From Theodoxus fluviatilis (Eukaryota; Mollusca; Gastropoda; Cycloneritida; Neritidae), in the NCBI GenBank assembly GCA_034096865.1, contig JAWQFJ010026552.1, forward strand, positions 1 through 64,000: a DNA stretch of 64,000 nt, given 5' to 3'. The translations under genes and the position numbers were made by a program. Below, piece by piece: positions 1-13,826 of the stretch. The notes under the pieces are model-generated. The model made no database searches, was not told the origin of the DNA, and worked only from the letters and a program-made list of their open reading frames with translations. How positions within the stretch are numbered: position 1 is the stretch's first letter; each line of letters opens with the position of its first letter.

Positions 1-836
1 AAATTACATAGAAGAACTGGGTACCGGTAGTCACAAGAGAAAAATGTTTATGCAGGATTGGTTTTCCATTCGTACGGCCCAGTAGGGGAGTTGGGAATGG
101 AAAGAGTCTTCATAACAATTTAATCAGAGGTTAAAGGATCGTCATTTCCCAAAATGGCATGAGAACTGTTCAAATGGCGAAAGGTACAACTGGATGGAAG
201 AATATTTGTCCTTTCTCAACATAAGAAATATCGTAATGCGTTCATACGCTTTCGCTTTGGAATCAACACTCTAAAACAAACTGAGGGTATGTTAACCTTT
301 TGAACCCAGACACATGATATCCATTTGCAATTGAAATGAAAACGAAGGACATTATCTATGACATTGCTTCCAGAATGATGAACTGTGAAAGAAATACCCC
401 CGTCGACACTGGAAGCTATGCACAATTAGACGAGAGGCGTAGCAAAGTACGTACTATTCTCTGAAACTTAGACATAAACTTTTAGATGAATGTCTTCACG
501 TCAAAGAGCCAAATGTACATAATGCAACGGGAACACAACTTTTCTTTTGAGTCAGGCGGCAGGACTAAGCAATAAAGCGTCAAACTCAGACTCTCTCTCT
601 CCTCTCTCAGTCTCATCCTCATCTCATCTCGTCTCTCTCTCTTCGTCTCTCTCACGCTCAGGTCGTTCGGCTCCCCCCGTTCGCTCGCCTCTTCCTTCCC
701 TTCCTCCTGCTCTCTCTCTCGATCAGCTCTCCTCTCGGTAGTCTCGTCGGTCACATGAAATTCGTCTGAAGCCTCAGGGTCGCCAATCTCGTCATCGTCT
801 CTCATCTCTCTCCAAATCCCTCTCACTATCCACCCC

Positions 837-839
<3 letters not shown>
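1..839. other. Unique sequence without a recognisable gene
   Basis: Mixed-composition sequence. The last 250 bases are pyrimidine-rich (TC runs with interruptions) and lead into the TC microsatellite. The open frames here (for example a 118-codon frame on the minus strand at 482-838) lie in TC-rich low-complexity sequence and show no domain I recognise. Confidence 0.6.

Positions 840-879
<40 letters not shown>
840..879. repeat. (TC)n microsatellite
   Basis: About 20 uninterrupted CT dinucleotides, continuing a TC-rich tract upstream. Confidence 0.95.
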
Positions 880-882
<3 letters not shown>

Positions 883-995
883 CCCACCCCTCACCCTCAC
901 TCTCATCTCCAATCCCATTTTTGATTCATTTGTTTGCATTGTACATTTCAGTTTACAAAAGGACGCAATGGAAAAGACCCAGAATGACTTACACA

Positions 996-3344
996 CCACC
1001 AGCCCCCTCCTACCAGCCTCTTCCTACCAGTCCCCTCCTACCAGCCTCTTCCTACCAGTCCCCTCCTACCAGCCTCTTCCTACCAGACCCCTCCTACCAG
1101 CCTCTTCCTACCAGCCTCCTCCTACCAGTCCCCTCCTACCAGCCTCTTCCTACCAGACCCCTCCTACCAGCCTCTTCCTACCAGCCCCCTCCTACCAGCC
1201 TCTTCCTACCAGTCCCCTCCTACCAGCCTCTTCCTACCAGTCCCCTCCTACCAGCCTCTTCCTACCAGACCCCTTGCCCTTCCTACCAGCCTCTTCCTCA
1301 CCATGTCCCCCTCGCTACCAGCCTCTTCCTACCAGACCTCTCCTACCAGTCCCCTCCTACCAGCCTCTTCCTACCAGACCCCTCTACCTATCCAGCCTCT
1401 TCCTACCAGTCCCCTCCTACCAGCCTCTTCCTACCAGCCTCTTCCTACCAGACCCCTCCTACCAGACTCTCTTCCTACCAGCCTCTTCCTACCAGCCTCT
1501 TCCTACCAGCCTCTTCCCTACCAGCCCCCTCCTACCAGTCCTCTTCCTACCAGCCTCTTCCTACCAGACCCCTCCTACCAGCCTCTTCCCTACCAGACCC
1601 CTCCTACCAGCCTCTTCCTACCAGCTTCTTCCTACCAGCCTCTCTACGGGGCCAGCCTCCTACCAGCCTCTTCCTACCAGCCTCTTCCTACCAGCCCCCT
1701 CCTACCAGCCTCTTCCTACCAGTCCCCTCCTACCAGCCTCTTCCTACCAGTCCCCTCCTACCAGCCTCTTCCTACCAGCTTCTTCCTACCAGCCCCCTCC
1801 TACCAGACCCCTCCTACCAGACCCCTCCTACCAGCCTCTTCCTATCAGCCTCTCTATACCAGCCTCTTCCTACCAGCCTCTTCCTACCAGCCTCTTCCTA
1901 CCAGCCTCTTCCTACCAGCCTCTTCCTGCCAGCCCCCTCCTACCAGCCTCTTTCCTAGCAGCCCCTCTCCTACCAGCTCTGCCCTACCCAGACCCCTCCT
2001 ACCAGTCCTCTTCCAACAGCCCCTCTTCCTAGCCAGCCTCTTCCTACAAGCCTCTTCCTACCATACCCCGCCTATATCCATAGCCCCCCTCACCTCCAAC
2101 AGCCTCGGTTCCCTACCATGGACCTCCTACCAGCCCCTTACCGTAACCTGCCCATTCCTACAAGCCTTCTTCCTACCAGACCCCCTCCCTACAGCCTCTT
2201 CCCTACCAGACCCTCTGCCTACCAGCATCTCAAGTCTTCCCTAACTCAGTACCCCGGCCTACCAGACCCCTCCTACCATCCTCTTCCTAACCCCCCCCCC
2301 CCAGCCTCTCCTACCTAGCCTCTTCCTGACGAGCCTCTCTACCAGACCACTCCCTGACCAGCCTCTCCTCCTACCAGCCTCTTCCTACCAGCCTCTTTCC
2401 TACCAGACCCCTCCTACCCCCTCTCTACAGCTCTTGCCTACAGAGCCTCTTCCTACCAGCCCCCCTCCTACCAGCCTCTTCCTACCAGCCTCTCTATACC
2501 AGCCTCTTCCTACCAGCCCCCTCCTACCAGACCCCTCCTACCAGCCTCTTCCTACCAGCCTCTTCCTACCAGCCTCTTCCTACCAGACCCCTCCTACCAG
2601 CCTCTTCCCTACCAGACCCCTCCTACCAGCCTCTTCCCTACCACAAACCCCTCCTCCCAGCCTCTCCTACCAGCCTCTTCCTACCAGTCCTCTTCCTACC
2701 AGCCGTCTTCCTGACCAGACCCCGTCCTACCAGCCTCTTCCTACCAGCCTCTTCCTGCCAGCCCTCTCCTACCAGCCTCTTTATACCAGCCCCCTCCTAC
2801 CAGCCTATGCTCTACCAGCCTCTTCCACCAGCCCCTCACCGCCCTCTCCTACCAGCCTCTTTATACCAGCCCCCTCCTACCAGCCTCTTCCTACCAGCCT
2901 CTCTCCTAACAGCCTCTTCCTACCAGCCCTTCCTACCAGCCTCTTCCTAGCCAGACCCTCTTCCTACCAGACCTCCGGTCCTACCGAGCCTTCCTACAGC
3001 CTCTTCTACCAGCCTCTTCCTACCGGACCCCTCTACCAGCCTCTTCCTACCAGCCTCTTCCTGACCAGCCTCTTCCTATCCAGCGCTCTTCCTGCCAGCC
3101 TCCATCCTACCAGCCCCTTCGTTCCACCCTTCTACCAGCCCCCTCCTCCCTGAGCCTCCTCCCCTACCGCCTCGCTCCTACCGACCTCTTCCTACCCAGC
3201 CTCTTCCCTACCCAGACCCCTGCCTACACAGCCTCTTCCTACCAGCCTCTTGCCCCTAGCCCAGCTCGCTCTTCTCTCTACCGCTAGCGCTGCCCTTTAT
3301 AACCTAGCCCCCTCCACCAGCCTCTTCCTACCTTCCTTCTCTAC
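996..3344. repeat. 14-bp minisatellite, left block
   Basis: Tandem array with consensus unit TACCAGCCTCTTCC. Variants carry CCCCTCC or ACCCCTCC in place of CCTCTTCC. The array is regular from 996 to about 1950. It then becomes irregular, with indels and odd bases (about 1950-2435 and 2640-3344), and is regular again at about 2440-2640. The unit has no stop codon in any + strand frame, so three long overlapping frames result, rich in Ser, Pro, Tyr and Leu. They are a by-product of the repeat. Confidence 0.95.
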
Positions 3345-3524
3345 CAGACCCCCCGCCCCGCCACCACCCCCCCCGCGGCTCTTCCCCACCCCTCCCCCCT
3401 CCCCCCCCCCACCCCCCCCCCCCGCCCCCCTACCCGCGCGCCGCCCATCACCCCCCCCCCCCCCCCCCCACCCCCCCCCCCCCCCCCCCCCCCCACCTCC
3501 CCCCCCCCCCCTTCCCCCCCCGCC

Positions 3525-3598
<74 letters not shown>

Positions 3599-3908
3599 AT
3601 GCGAGCTCCCCCCTACCCCCCCACTTCCCGCCGCGCCCCCCCCCCCCCCCTCCCCCCACCCCCCCCCCTCCACCCCCACCCCCGCCCCCCCCCCCCCACC
3701 CCCCCCCCCCCCCCCCCCCCCTCACCCCCACCTTTCCCCCCACCCCCCCCCCCCCCCCCCCCCCCCCCCAACCCTCCCCACCCCCCCCACACCCCACCCC
3801 CCCCCCCCCCCCACCACCCCCCCCCCCCCCCCCCCCCCCCCACCCCCACCCCCCCCCCCCCCCCCCCCCCCCCCCCCACCCCCCCCCCCCTCCCCCCCCC
3901 CCTCCACC

Positions 3909-3997
<89 letters not shown>

Positions 3998-4004
3998 CCC
4001 CCCG

Positions 4005-4046
<42 letters not shown>

Positions 4047-4108
4047 ACCCCCCCCCCCCCCCCACCACCCCCCGCCCCCCCCCCCCCCCCCACCCCCCCC
4101 CGCCCCAA
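3345..4108. repeat. Poly-C low-complexity block
   Basis: About 760 bases that are almost all C, with scattered A and rare T or G, sitting inside the 14-bp minisatellite. The array degrades gradually into it from the left and recovers abruptly on the right. This is more like a failed consensus over a hard repeat than a biological boundary. A real C-rich tract able to form i-motif or G-quadruplex structures is the alternative. Confidence 0.85.
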
Positions 4109-4164
4109 CCACCTCCTCCCATATCCTCTCCTAGTCCAGAGCTCGCCTCGCATCCTTACCAGCT

Positions 4165-7100
4165 CTCTCTTCCTAACAGCCTCTCCTACCAGCCTCTTCC
4201 TACCAGCCCCCTCCTACCAGCCTCTTCCTACCAGCCCTCTTCCTACCAGCTCCCCTCCTACCAGCCCTCTTCCTACCAGCCCCTCCTACCAGCCTCTTCC
4301 TACCAGCCCCCTCCTACCAGCCTCTTCCTACCAGTCCCCTCCTACCAGCCTCTTCCTACCAGTCCCCTCCTACCAGCCTCTTCCTACCAGACCCCTCCTA
4401 CCAGCCTCTTCCTACCAGTCCCCTCCTACCAGCCTCTTCCTACCAGACCCCTCCTACCAGTCCCCTCCTACCAGCCTCTTCCTACCAGACCCCTCCTACC
4501 AGCCTCTTCCTACCAGCCTCCTCCTACCAGCCTCTTCCTACCAGCCTCTTCCTACCAGACCCCTCCTACCAGCCTCTTCCTACCAGCCTCTTCCTACCAG
4601 ACCCCTCCTACCAGCCTCTTCCTACCAGCCCCTCCTACCCCTCTTCCTACCAGCCTCTTCCTACCAGCCTCTTCCTACCAGCCCCCTCCTACCAGCCTCT
4701 TCCTACCAGCCTCTTCCTACCAGACCCCTCCTACCAGCCTCTTCCTACCAGCCCTCCTACCAGCCTCTTCCTACCAGTCCCTCCTACCAGCCTCTTCCTA
4801 CCAGCCTCTTCCTACCAGCCTCTTCCTGCCAGCTCCCTCCTACCAGCCTCTTCCTACCAGACCCCTCCTACCAGCCTCTTCCTACCAGCCCCCTTCTACC
4901 AGCCTCTTCCTACCAGCCCTTCCTACCAGTCCCCTCCTACCAGCCTCCTCCTACCAGCCTCTTCCTACCAGACCCCTCCTACCAGCCTCTTCCTACCAGC
5001 CTCCTACCAGCCTCTTCCTACCAGCCCCTTCCTACCAGCCTCTTCCTACCAGCCTCTTCCTACCAGCCTCTTCCTACCAGCCCCTCCTACCAGCCTCTTC
5101 CTACCAGCCCCCTCCTACCAGCCTCTTCCTACCAGCCTCTTCCTACCAGCCTCTTCCTACCAGCCTCTTCCTACCAGCCTCTTCCTACCAGCCTCTTCCT
5201 ACCAGCCTCTTCCTACCAGTCCCCTCCTACCAGCCTCTTCCTACCAGACCCCTCCTACCAGCCTCTTCCTACCAGCCTCTTCCTACCAGCCTCTTCCTAC
5301 CAGCCTCTTCCTACCAGACCCCTCCTACCAGCCTCTTCCTACCAGCCCCTCCTACCAGCCTCCTCCTACCAGCCTCTTCCTACCAGCCTCTTCCTACCAG
5401 ACCCCTCCTACCAGCCTCTTCCTACCAGCCTCCTCCTACCAGCCTCTTCCTACCAGCCTCCTCCTACCAGCCTCTTCCTACCAGCCTCTTCCTACCAGCC
5501 CCCTCCTACCAGCCTCTTCCTACCAGACCCCTCCTACCAGCCTCTTCCTACCAGACCCCTCCTACCAGCCTCTTCCTACCAGCCTCTTCCTACCAGCCTC
5601 TTCCTACCAGCCTCTTCCTACCAGCCTCTTCCTACCAGACCCCTCCTACCAGCCTCTTCCTACCAGCCTCTTCCTACCAGCCTCTTCCTACCAGCCTCCT
5701 CCTACCAGCCTCTTCCTACCAGCCTCCTCCTACCAGCCTCTTCCTACCAGCCTCTTCCTACCAGCCTCTTCCTACCAGCCTCTTCCTACCAGACCCCTCC
5801 TACCAGACCCCTCCTACCAGCCTCTTCCTACCAGCCTCTCCTACCAGCCTCTTCCTACCAGCCTCTTCCTACCAGCCTCTTCCTACCAGCCTCTTCCTAC
5901 CAGCCTCCTCCTACCAGCCTCTTCCTACCAGCCCCCTCCTACCAGCCTCTTCCTACCAGCCTCTTCCTACCAGACCCCTCCTACCAGCCTCTTCCTACCA
6001 GCCTCTCTATACCAGCCTCTTCCTACCAGCCTCTTCCTGCCAGCCCCCTCCTACCAGCCTCTTTCTACCAGCCCCCTCCTACCAGCCTCTTCCTACCAGC
6101 CTCTTCCTACCAGCCTCTTCCTACCAGCCTCTTCCTACCAGCCTCTTCCTACCAGCCTCTTCCTACCAGCCTCTTCCTACCAGACCCCTCCTACCAGCCT
6201 CTTCCTACCAGACCCCTCCTACCAGCCTCTTCCTACCAGCCTCTTCCTACCAGCCTCTTCCTACCAGCCTCTTCCTACCAGCCCTCTCCTACCAGCCTCT
6301 TCCTACCAGCCTCTTCCTACCAGCCTCTTCCTACCAGCCTCTTCCTACCAGACCCCTCCTACCAGCCTCTTCCTACCAGACCCCTCCTACCAGCCTCTTC
6401 CTACCAGCCTCCTCCTACCAGCCTCTTCCTACCAGCCTCTTCCTACCAGCCTCTTCCTACCAGCCTCTTCCTACCAGACCCCTCCTACCAGCCTCTTCCT
6501 ACCAGCCTCTTCCTACCAGCCTCTTCCTACCAGCCTCTTCCTACCAGCCTCTTCCTACCAGACCCCTCCTACCAGCCTCTTCCTACCAGACCCCTCCTAC
6601 CAGCCTCTTCCTACCAGCCTCTTCCTACCAGCCTCTTCCTACCAGCCTCTTCCTACCAGCCTCCTCCTACCAGCCTCTTCCTACCAGCCTCTTCCTACCA
6701 GCCTCTTCCTACCAGACCCCTCCTACCAGACCCCTCCTACCAGCCCCTTCCTACCAGCCTCTTCCTACCAGCCTCTTCCTACCAGCCTCTTCCTACCAGC
6801 CTCCTCCTACCAGCCTCTTCCTACCAGCCTCTTCCTACCAGCCTCTTCCTACCAGCCCCCTCCTACCAGCCTCTTCCTACCAGCCTCTTCCTACCAGCCT
6901 CTTCCTACCAGCCTCTTCCTACCAGCCTCTTCCTACCAGCCTCTTCCTACCAGACCCCTCCTACCAGCCTCTTCCTACCAGCCTCCTCCTACCAGCCTCT
7001 TCCTACCAGACCCCTCCTACCAGCCTCTTCCTACCAGCCTCTTCCTACCAGCCTCTTCCTACCAGCCTCTTCCTACCAGCCTCCTCCTACCAGCCCCCTC

Positions 7101-7807
7101 CTACCAGCCTCTTCCTACCAGCCTCCTCCTACCAGCGCCTTCCTACCAGCCTCCTCCTACCAGCCCCTTCCTACCAGCCCCTTCCTACCAGCCTCCTCCT
7201 ACCAGCCTCCTCCTACCAGCCTCCTCCTACCAGCCTCTTCCTACCAGCCTCTTCCTACCAGACCCCTCCTACCAGCCTCTTCCTACCAGCCTCTTCCTAC
7301 CAGCCTCTTCCTACCAGCCTCTTCCTACCAGACCCCTCCTACCAGCCCCTCCTACCAGCCTCTTCCTACCAGCCTCTTCCTACCAGCCTCCTCCTACCAG
7401 CCCCCTCCTACCAGACCCCTCCTACCAGCCTCTTCCTACCAGCCTCCTCCTACCAGCCTCTTCCTACCAGCCTCTCTATACCAGCCTCTTCCTACCAGCC
7501 CCCTCCTACCAGACCCCTCCTACCAGCCTCTTCCTACCAGCCTCTCTATACCAGCCTCCTCCTACCAGCCCCCTCCTACCAGACCCCTCCTACCAGCCTC
7601 TTCCTACCAGCCTCCTCCTACCAGCCTCTTCCTACTAGCCTCTTCCTACCAGCCTCTTCCTACCAGACCCCTCCTACCAGCCTCTTCCTACCAGCCTCTT
7701 CCTACCAGCCTCTTCCTACCAGCCTCTTCCTACCAGACCCCTCCTACCAGCCTCTTCCTACCAGCCTCTTCCTACCAGACCCCTCCTACCAGCCCCCTCC
7801 TACCAGA
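4165..7807. repeat. 14-bp minisatellite, right block
   Basis: Same TACCAGCCTCTTCC unit as the left block, about 260 copies and much cleaner. CCTCTTCC, CCCCTCC, ACCCCTCC and CCTCCTCC variants are interspersed, and short runs such as the CCTCTCTATACCAG variant recur (near 6001, 7470 and 7540), which indicates local block duplications. A 1421-codon open frame crosses this block and the poly-C block. Every + frame is open because 14 bp is not a multiple of three and the unit lacks stops, so it is not evidence of a gene. Confidence 0.97.
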
Positions 7808-8686
7808 TCCCTCTGCGTCCAAAAGAAGGCGCTCACAACAGCAAGGTGGCAGCTCACTTCCTAAGGCCAGACGCACGCAGACAACTTTGTTGACAGATTA
7901 CGTCATCGGAATGCAGAGTGGCGGATCCGTGAATAGCGATGTTGACGCAGGGCGAATTACGGGTGGACGGACGGGGATCGCACTAGTGGTACTGCTGGTG
8001 GCAGACGGCCAAGCGGTTTCTCACTTACAAGTCCATTCACTCAACACCAGGAGATCGTTGGCCAAAGTGGGATACCCGACACTCCGGTCAATGCACAGCA
8101 AGCCACTTCAAACAGAGATCAGAGCCCAGCGGCCACGCTGTGTGGCCGGAGGCCGAGTCAACAGCGGCGCCTCAGAGACCGCGTAGCGTGGTGTTTGTCA
8201 CACGGACAGTTGGATTTCCCCTGGTACTGTGTGTGTGTGTATGTGTGGACAGTCAGCCACTGAAGTCTCCACACGCCACCGCCAGGCCTTCCTCTGCCCA
8301 ACGTGAAACGCATTAGTCTTCCTTCCACCGGCTACGGTAGCCTTCAAAGTTTCTTTTCCGATTCCGATTTTGATTTGCTTAGTTTTGTTTTTAAATAATC
8401 CCTATTTTTACTTTTTAAGTTAAAAAAAAATTGGATTCAAAAGCACGTCATTGTCTCCTTCAAACTTTTCTCTTTTGGTCAAGAGTGAATTTTTCCATCG
8501 ACCCTTAACGTCCTTTCCTTGCTGCTTCTTTGATATCCTTTGACCTCTGCTGCATTTCTTCCATCGGCTGTGTTAGAAAAAAGAGACATAAGTCATTCCG
8601 TCTCTTTAAAAACCAGGATTCGACTTCAACGTTCACTACAAAATAATAGGGAAGAGCGCAAGACCTCTACGGCGGAACTGAAGATA
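7808..8686. other. Unique sequence after the 14-bp array
   Basis: The array ends cleanly at about 7807. The following 370 bases are CpG-containing and non-repetitive, with a 99-codon + strand frame (7887-8186) that has no motif I recognise. From 8330 the sequence is AT-rich with T and A runs. No gene is supported. Confidence 0.5.
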
Positions 8687-8760
8687 CGGGGGTGGGGGTG
8701 GGGGGGGGGGGTTGGGGTGGGGGGGTGGGGGGGTAGGGGCTGGGGGTGGGGGTGGGGGGT
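8687..8760. repeat. G-rich low-complexity tract (GGGGGT)n
   Basis: 74 bases of G runs separated by single T, with one A and one C. Many runs of four or more G give clear G-quadruplex potential on the + strand. Confidence 0.9.
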
Positions 8761-10117
8761 AAAAAGCCCATTAGAGCTGGAGGAAATCTAAGGGAGTGAG
8801 GGACCTCAGAAGCACAGTCGGGTGGCATGGACGGAGATCGGGGTGGGCTAGGGAGCAAACGTCACCCTTTGTCCACCTTGGGTGGGTCGGCGAGGACGAC
8901 GAGCGAGTTCGGGGTGCGAGTAGAGACGTCCAAACACAGACTGACACCCGATACTCCTTCAATGGCCGCCTGCCGATCTACCCATCCCAACCCTGTTCTC
9001 CCACCCTCAATACCCCATCCCCCACCCACCCCGTAACTCCAGTTTCCATCCCACCGCTCCCACTCACCAGGCCCTCCCCTTCCCTCCTTCCCACACAACT
9101 CACGACCACAGGCTTGCCAGCAGTCTCAAGACAGACTGGCTTTCTGGCGTGGCAGTTTTTTTAGTGTTGCTGAGTCCTGGAAGCTGGAAGATATTAATGC
9201 TGGAATCCTGTGCGCGTGCATGTACGCATGCCGTTTCAGGTGTATGCATATACTGTACAATAAGGAGTCAGAGCCACACCGGTAGATACTGGTACAACGA
9301 GCTGTACACCAGGTGGAAGTGCACTCAATGCGGTTACATGCAAACACTCCATTTTTTCTTCATTGTTTTTCCTCAACAATAAATGAAATTACAAAAACGA
9401 AATTTACATTTCAATAATGCTTATTCCGTCTTCAATTGCATTATTTGTGCAGTTTGTTTCCAGTACCAAAACCAATTCTGCCCAAACACAATAGAAACAT
9501 ATACCCAAGCCGTCTTTCTCCTCACGCCAAAGTAAAGACAATCGACTCCTTCGAGCGGCGTGAAATATAACGTATGGAGACTCGTCTCGCATCGCGTTAT
9601 TTCGTGGAAACAAAGCCTGACTCGCGCAGTCTCGTAGCTTTCCACCTCGCTGAGAACTGTCGTGTACGCATGTTTTGTGTTCCAGCTTTCTTCCCCCATC
9701 AAACAGCCTGCGTAGACGGCACGGAAATGGCGACCGCAGCTGAATCTCCGCCGAAAAAACAAAAGCTGTTGCGGACTTGAGGGAGAGAGTTTATATTGAA
9801 TGATGTCTTGCAGGGATGATAGTTACGTTCGGCAGAGCAGCTGTGTCGGTCATGACGTAGGAACGTACACAACCACGCGAAGTGGATTGTTGATTTGATG
9901 AGCGGTGCGAATTACTGCGACGCTCAGACTGGAGCGCGTTTGACAGTTTTTTTATTTTTATTTTAATCTTGCTGCTTTGTGTTGCTTGTAAGCAAGTGTA
10001 AGCTGCAAAGATGCTCACTTTGAGACATGTTGACGAGTGCGCGAGAAAAAAAAGGAGGAAAAGAATGAAGTTTCGTTCGTGAACTAGACAGCATTGGGTG
10101 TCGCGTCCCGATCCAAC
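8761..10117. other. Unique sequence, no firm gene
   Basis: Non-repetitive sequence. Several short frames occur on both strands, none with a domain I recognise. The one start context worth noting is listed separately at 9727. Confidence 0.5.
9727..9780 (+). CDS. Possible start of a nuclear protein or first-exon fragment (speculative)
   Basis: An ATG in good context (GGAAATGGCG) opens an 18-codon frame reading MATAAESPPKKQKLLRT and then a stop. The Ala-rich start followed by a Pro-Lys-Lys basic patch looks like the N-terminus of a nuclear protein with a localisation signal. The surrounding sequence is moderately CpG-rich. I see no strong splice donor before the stop and no continuation nearby, so it may be chance, a processed pseudogene fragment, or a first exon. 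The frame is also open upstream to an ATG at 9574. Confidence 0.15.
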   Translation: MATAAESPPKKQKLLRT

Positions 10118-10342
10118 CGCGATCTGTCATAGGTCTACCTCTTTCTTCCTCAATCAGCCTAGCGCGATCTGTCATAGGTCTACCTCTTTCTTCCTCAATC
10201 AGCCTAGCGCGATCTGTCATAGGTCTACCTCTTTCTTCCTCAATCAGCCTAGCGCGATCTGTCATAGGTCTACCTCTTTCTTCCTCAATCAGCCTAGCGC
10301 AATCTCTCATAGGTCTAACTCTTTATTCCTCAATCAGCCTAG
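10118..10342. repeat. 45-bp minisatellite, 5 copies
   Basis: Five head-to-tail copies of a 45-bp unit beginning CGCGATCTGTCATAGGTCTA and ending CAATCAGCCTAG, at 10118, 10163, 10208, 10253 and 10298. The first four are essentially identical and the last has several substitutions. The unit is 15 codons long and open on both strands, which explains the repetitive open frames here. Confidence 0.97.
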
Positions 10343-11776
<1,434 letters not shown>

Positions 11777-11790
11777 CCACTAGGGGGAAC
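11777..11790 (+). promoter_or_regulatory. CTCF-like motif
   Basis: CCACTAGGGGGAAC matches the bilaterian CTCF core CCASYAGRKGGCRS at 13 of 14 positions. This is a sequence match only; binding is not shown. Confidence 0.3.
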
Positions 11791-11819
11791 CACCGCCATC
11801 AAAGCGAGGGTCTCCCTCT

Positions 11820-11828
<9 letters not shown>

Positions 11829-11873
<45 letters not shown>

Positions 11874-11886
11874 CTCTCTCTCTCGA
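11829..11886. repeat. Poly-C followed by (TC)n microsatellite
   Basis: A short C run and then about 28 CT dinucleotides with small interruptions near the right end. Confidence 0.95.
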
Positions 11887-12987
11887 TCGTATCACGTGAC
11901 CGACACTTCCTGCGCAGACGACGTGCGCGGGGAGCAAGCCCTATCTGCTTTTAATCAAGGAAAATATTATCTTTTCATCGAGGACTCGAGATGGGAAGGA
12001 TCGAGTTGGCCATCTTCGATCAACTGGCTGAGCAAACGGTGAGAGCGGAGCCAGAAAGGCGTCGTGCAGTTCCAGAAAGAAGAACGCCGCCCTGGCAAAG
12101 GGACGCTACTCTGGAAGAGTATCTTTGGTGGGCGGTGGAGATCGTCTGTCGGAGAGGTGATCATCTGACAAGCGCTCCTGATGAGAACACGATCACGTGA
12201 CATGCTCCCAAAACCAGAGCATGCACGACACGGCCCGTCCCATAATTCCAGAGTTCCACCAACAGGCGATATCGTCTTGGACACGACGACAGGGAACGAT
12301 GGGGAAATCATTAGGAGGGAATTTTGGAAACAGGCATGCAGTCAGATACACGAAAGGGCGGGGGCGGTAGCGTGGTGGACGTGGGACTAGAACAGAAACA
12401 GACCAGAAGCTTGCAAGAAAGACGTCCGCCAGCGAGGGCGCTATTGCCATAAAGACAGCGTAAAAACTCGATATGCGAAGACGGTCGAACGCTGCTACGG
12501 TCGCCATACACAACCTTCACTGATGATCGCGAACTGAGCGAAACTGGTCGGACTGAGGTGTTCGCAAAGAGACTCGAGTCCTCCCGCAAACAAAACAAAA
12601 AGAAATCCGCAACGAGTGCATCACCAACTAATGAGTTCGTTTCCTGATTTAGACAGGTATGGCAAAAGACACAAAGCAAAGTTTACTGTATGATACAAAG
12701 CGAACGCTCTTCCCGCACAGTCAAGTTTCTAGATGGCAAAAGTCATTGCGTCCTGCTTCCAGAAGGAAGGCAAGACAATTAACAATAATCAGACGCGGAA
12801 ATTCAACACCGAAGGTCCGAGTTCCACTGTATCCTAATGAAAATGTTCCCATTCGTCTCTAAATCCAGAGGTCTAGCACAATTTGGCGTAGGTCAAACAG
12901 CTACGGTCAAGGCCATTCCACTACAGCATGGGACACATCACAGTCACGGAGACTCAGTCGCACCACGTGACCCCGCCTCGCACCTGC
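11887..12987. other. Unique sequence, no firm gene
   Basis: Non-repetitive sequence. A frame starting at 11991 (MGRIELAIFDQLAEQT...) is followed by ACGGTGAGA, which resembles a splice donor, but nothing else supports an exon. No domain is recognised on either strand. Confidence 0.35.
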
Positions 12988-13001
12988 CCGCTAGGGGGCG
13001 C
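12988..13001 (+). promoter_or_regulatory. CTCF-like motif
   Basis: CCGCTAGGGGGCGC matches CCASYAGRKGGCRS at 13 of 14 positions, with a TGC extension upstream as in the longer CTCF consensus. Same orientation as the 11777 site. Sequence match only. Confidence 0.35.
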
Positions 13002-13826
13002 CCTAATCTCTGACGGCGGGAATGGTCTCGTGCAGCAATTAACCCTTCAAAGGCCGCCCTCGTGTTGGGGCTGATAAGGCCATTAACCCAGCAATCGCAT
13101 CGCGCCGCAAACGTGTGTATAACTGCTTAGCGCTCCCACTTGTGACCTCAACGCACATTTGTCTCCCTTGATGGCGGCGAGTGCAACACTAGTCTGGTAC
13201 CGTATCGTACGCTCTTCATGGATACCTGTGCATGGGTCACGCCAGAAAGCGCACGGCCCTGCAGCACTTTCGGCGAGCGGCACTGGGTTTTGCCTGTTGC
13301 GTGAGAACTCTAGTGCTGTGTGAGTTACTTCCCCTCTTCCCTAAATTTATTAGGTTGGCGGCATTCCTGAGCACGCGCGGATTGTAATGAGGTCTGCATT
13401 GTTTCCCGCCTCACGTGTCGCTCGCACCCTGCCAGTCCGCAGGACGGTTTCAACAGTCCACTTCCGTCATGCGCACTGCACGACCTGCAACCTGATTAGG
13501 CATTTTTCAAAACGGATGTCATTAACTGTACGAAACTTGTTTCGTTTTTCCTTCAGTGCCATATCGAGCTATGCCATGTCTGCACCAGCACTGTTTCGTT
13601 TCACCATAAGAACACAATGGAATACCTGTTGAGTGTTCGTTTTGTTTTTACATGAAGCTTTGGTGCTCATGTACACACAGATACGATATTAAATTTCTTT
13701 GCTATTGCTTCTCTTCATGACAACTGCAACCTACTGGTATCATTCAAACCTTTTATCTCTTGCTAATATAATTACGTCATAAGCACCTACAATCGTATGG
13801 AAACTGGGAAGTGTCGCGCTATCCAA
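13002..13826. other. Unique sequence, no gene seen
   Basis: Non-repetitive sequence that becomes AT-rich from 13620. I recognise nothing in it. Confidence 0.5.

Noticed and set aside
3599..7864. 1421-codon open frame with Pro/Ser/Leu/Tyr repeats
   Set aside because: The 14-bp unit lacks stop codons in all three + frames, so open frames of any length are expected. Its first part is the suspect poly-C block, and no signal peptide, conserved domain or unique coding sequence flanks it.
11991..12200. Possible first exon MGRIELAIFDQLAEQT followed by ACGGTGAGA
   Set aside because: A single plausible donor and a short open frame are expected by chance. No domain, acceptor or downstream exon is recognised.
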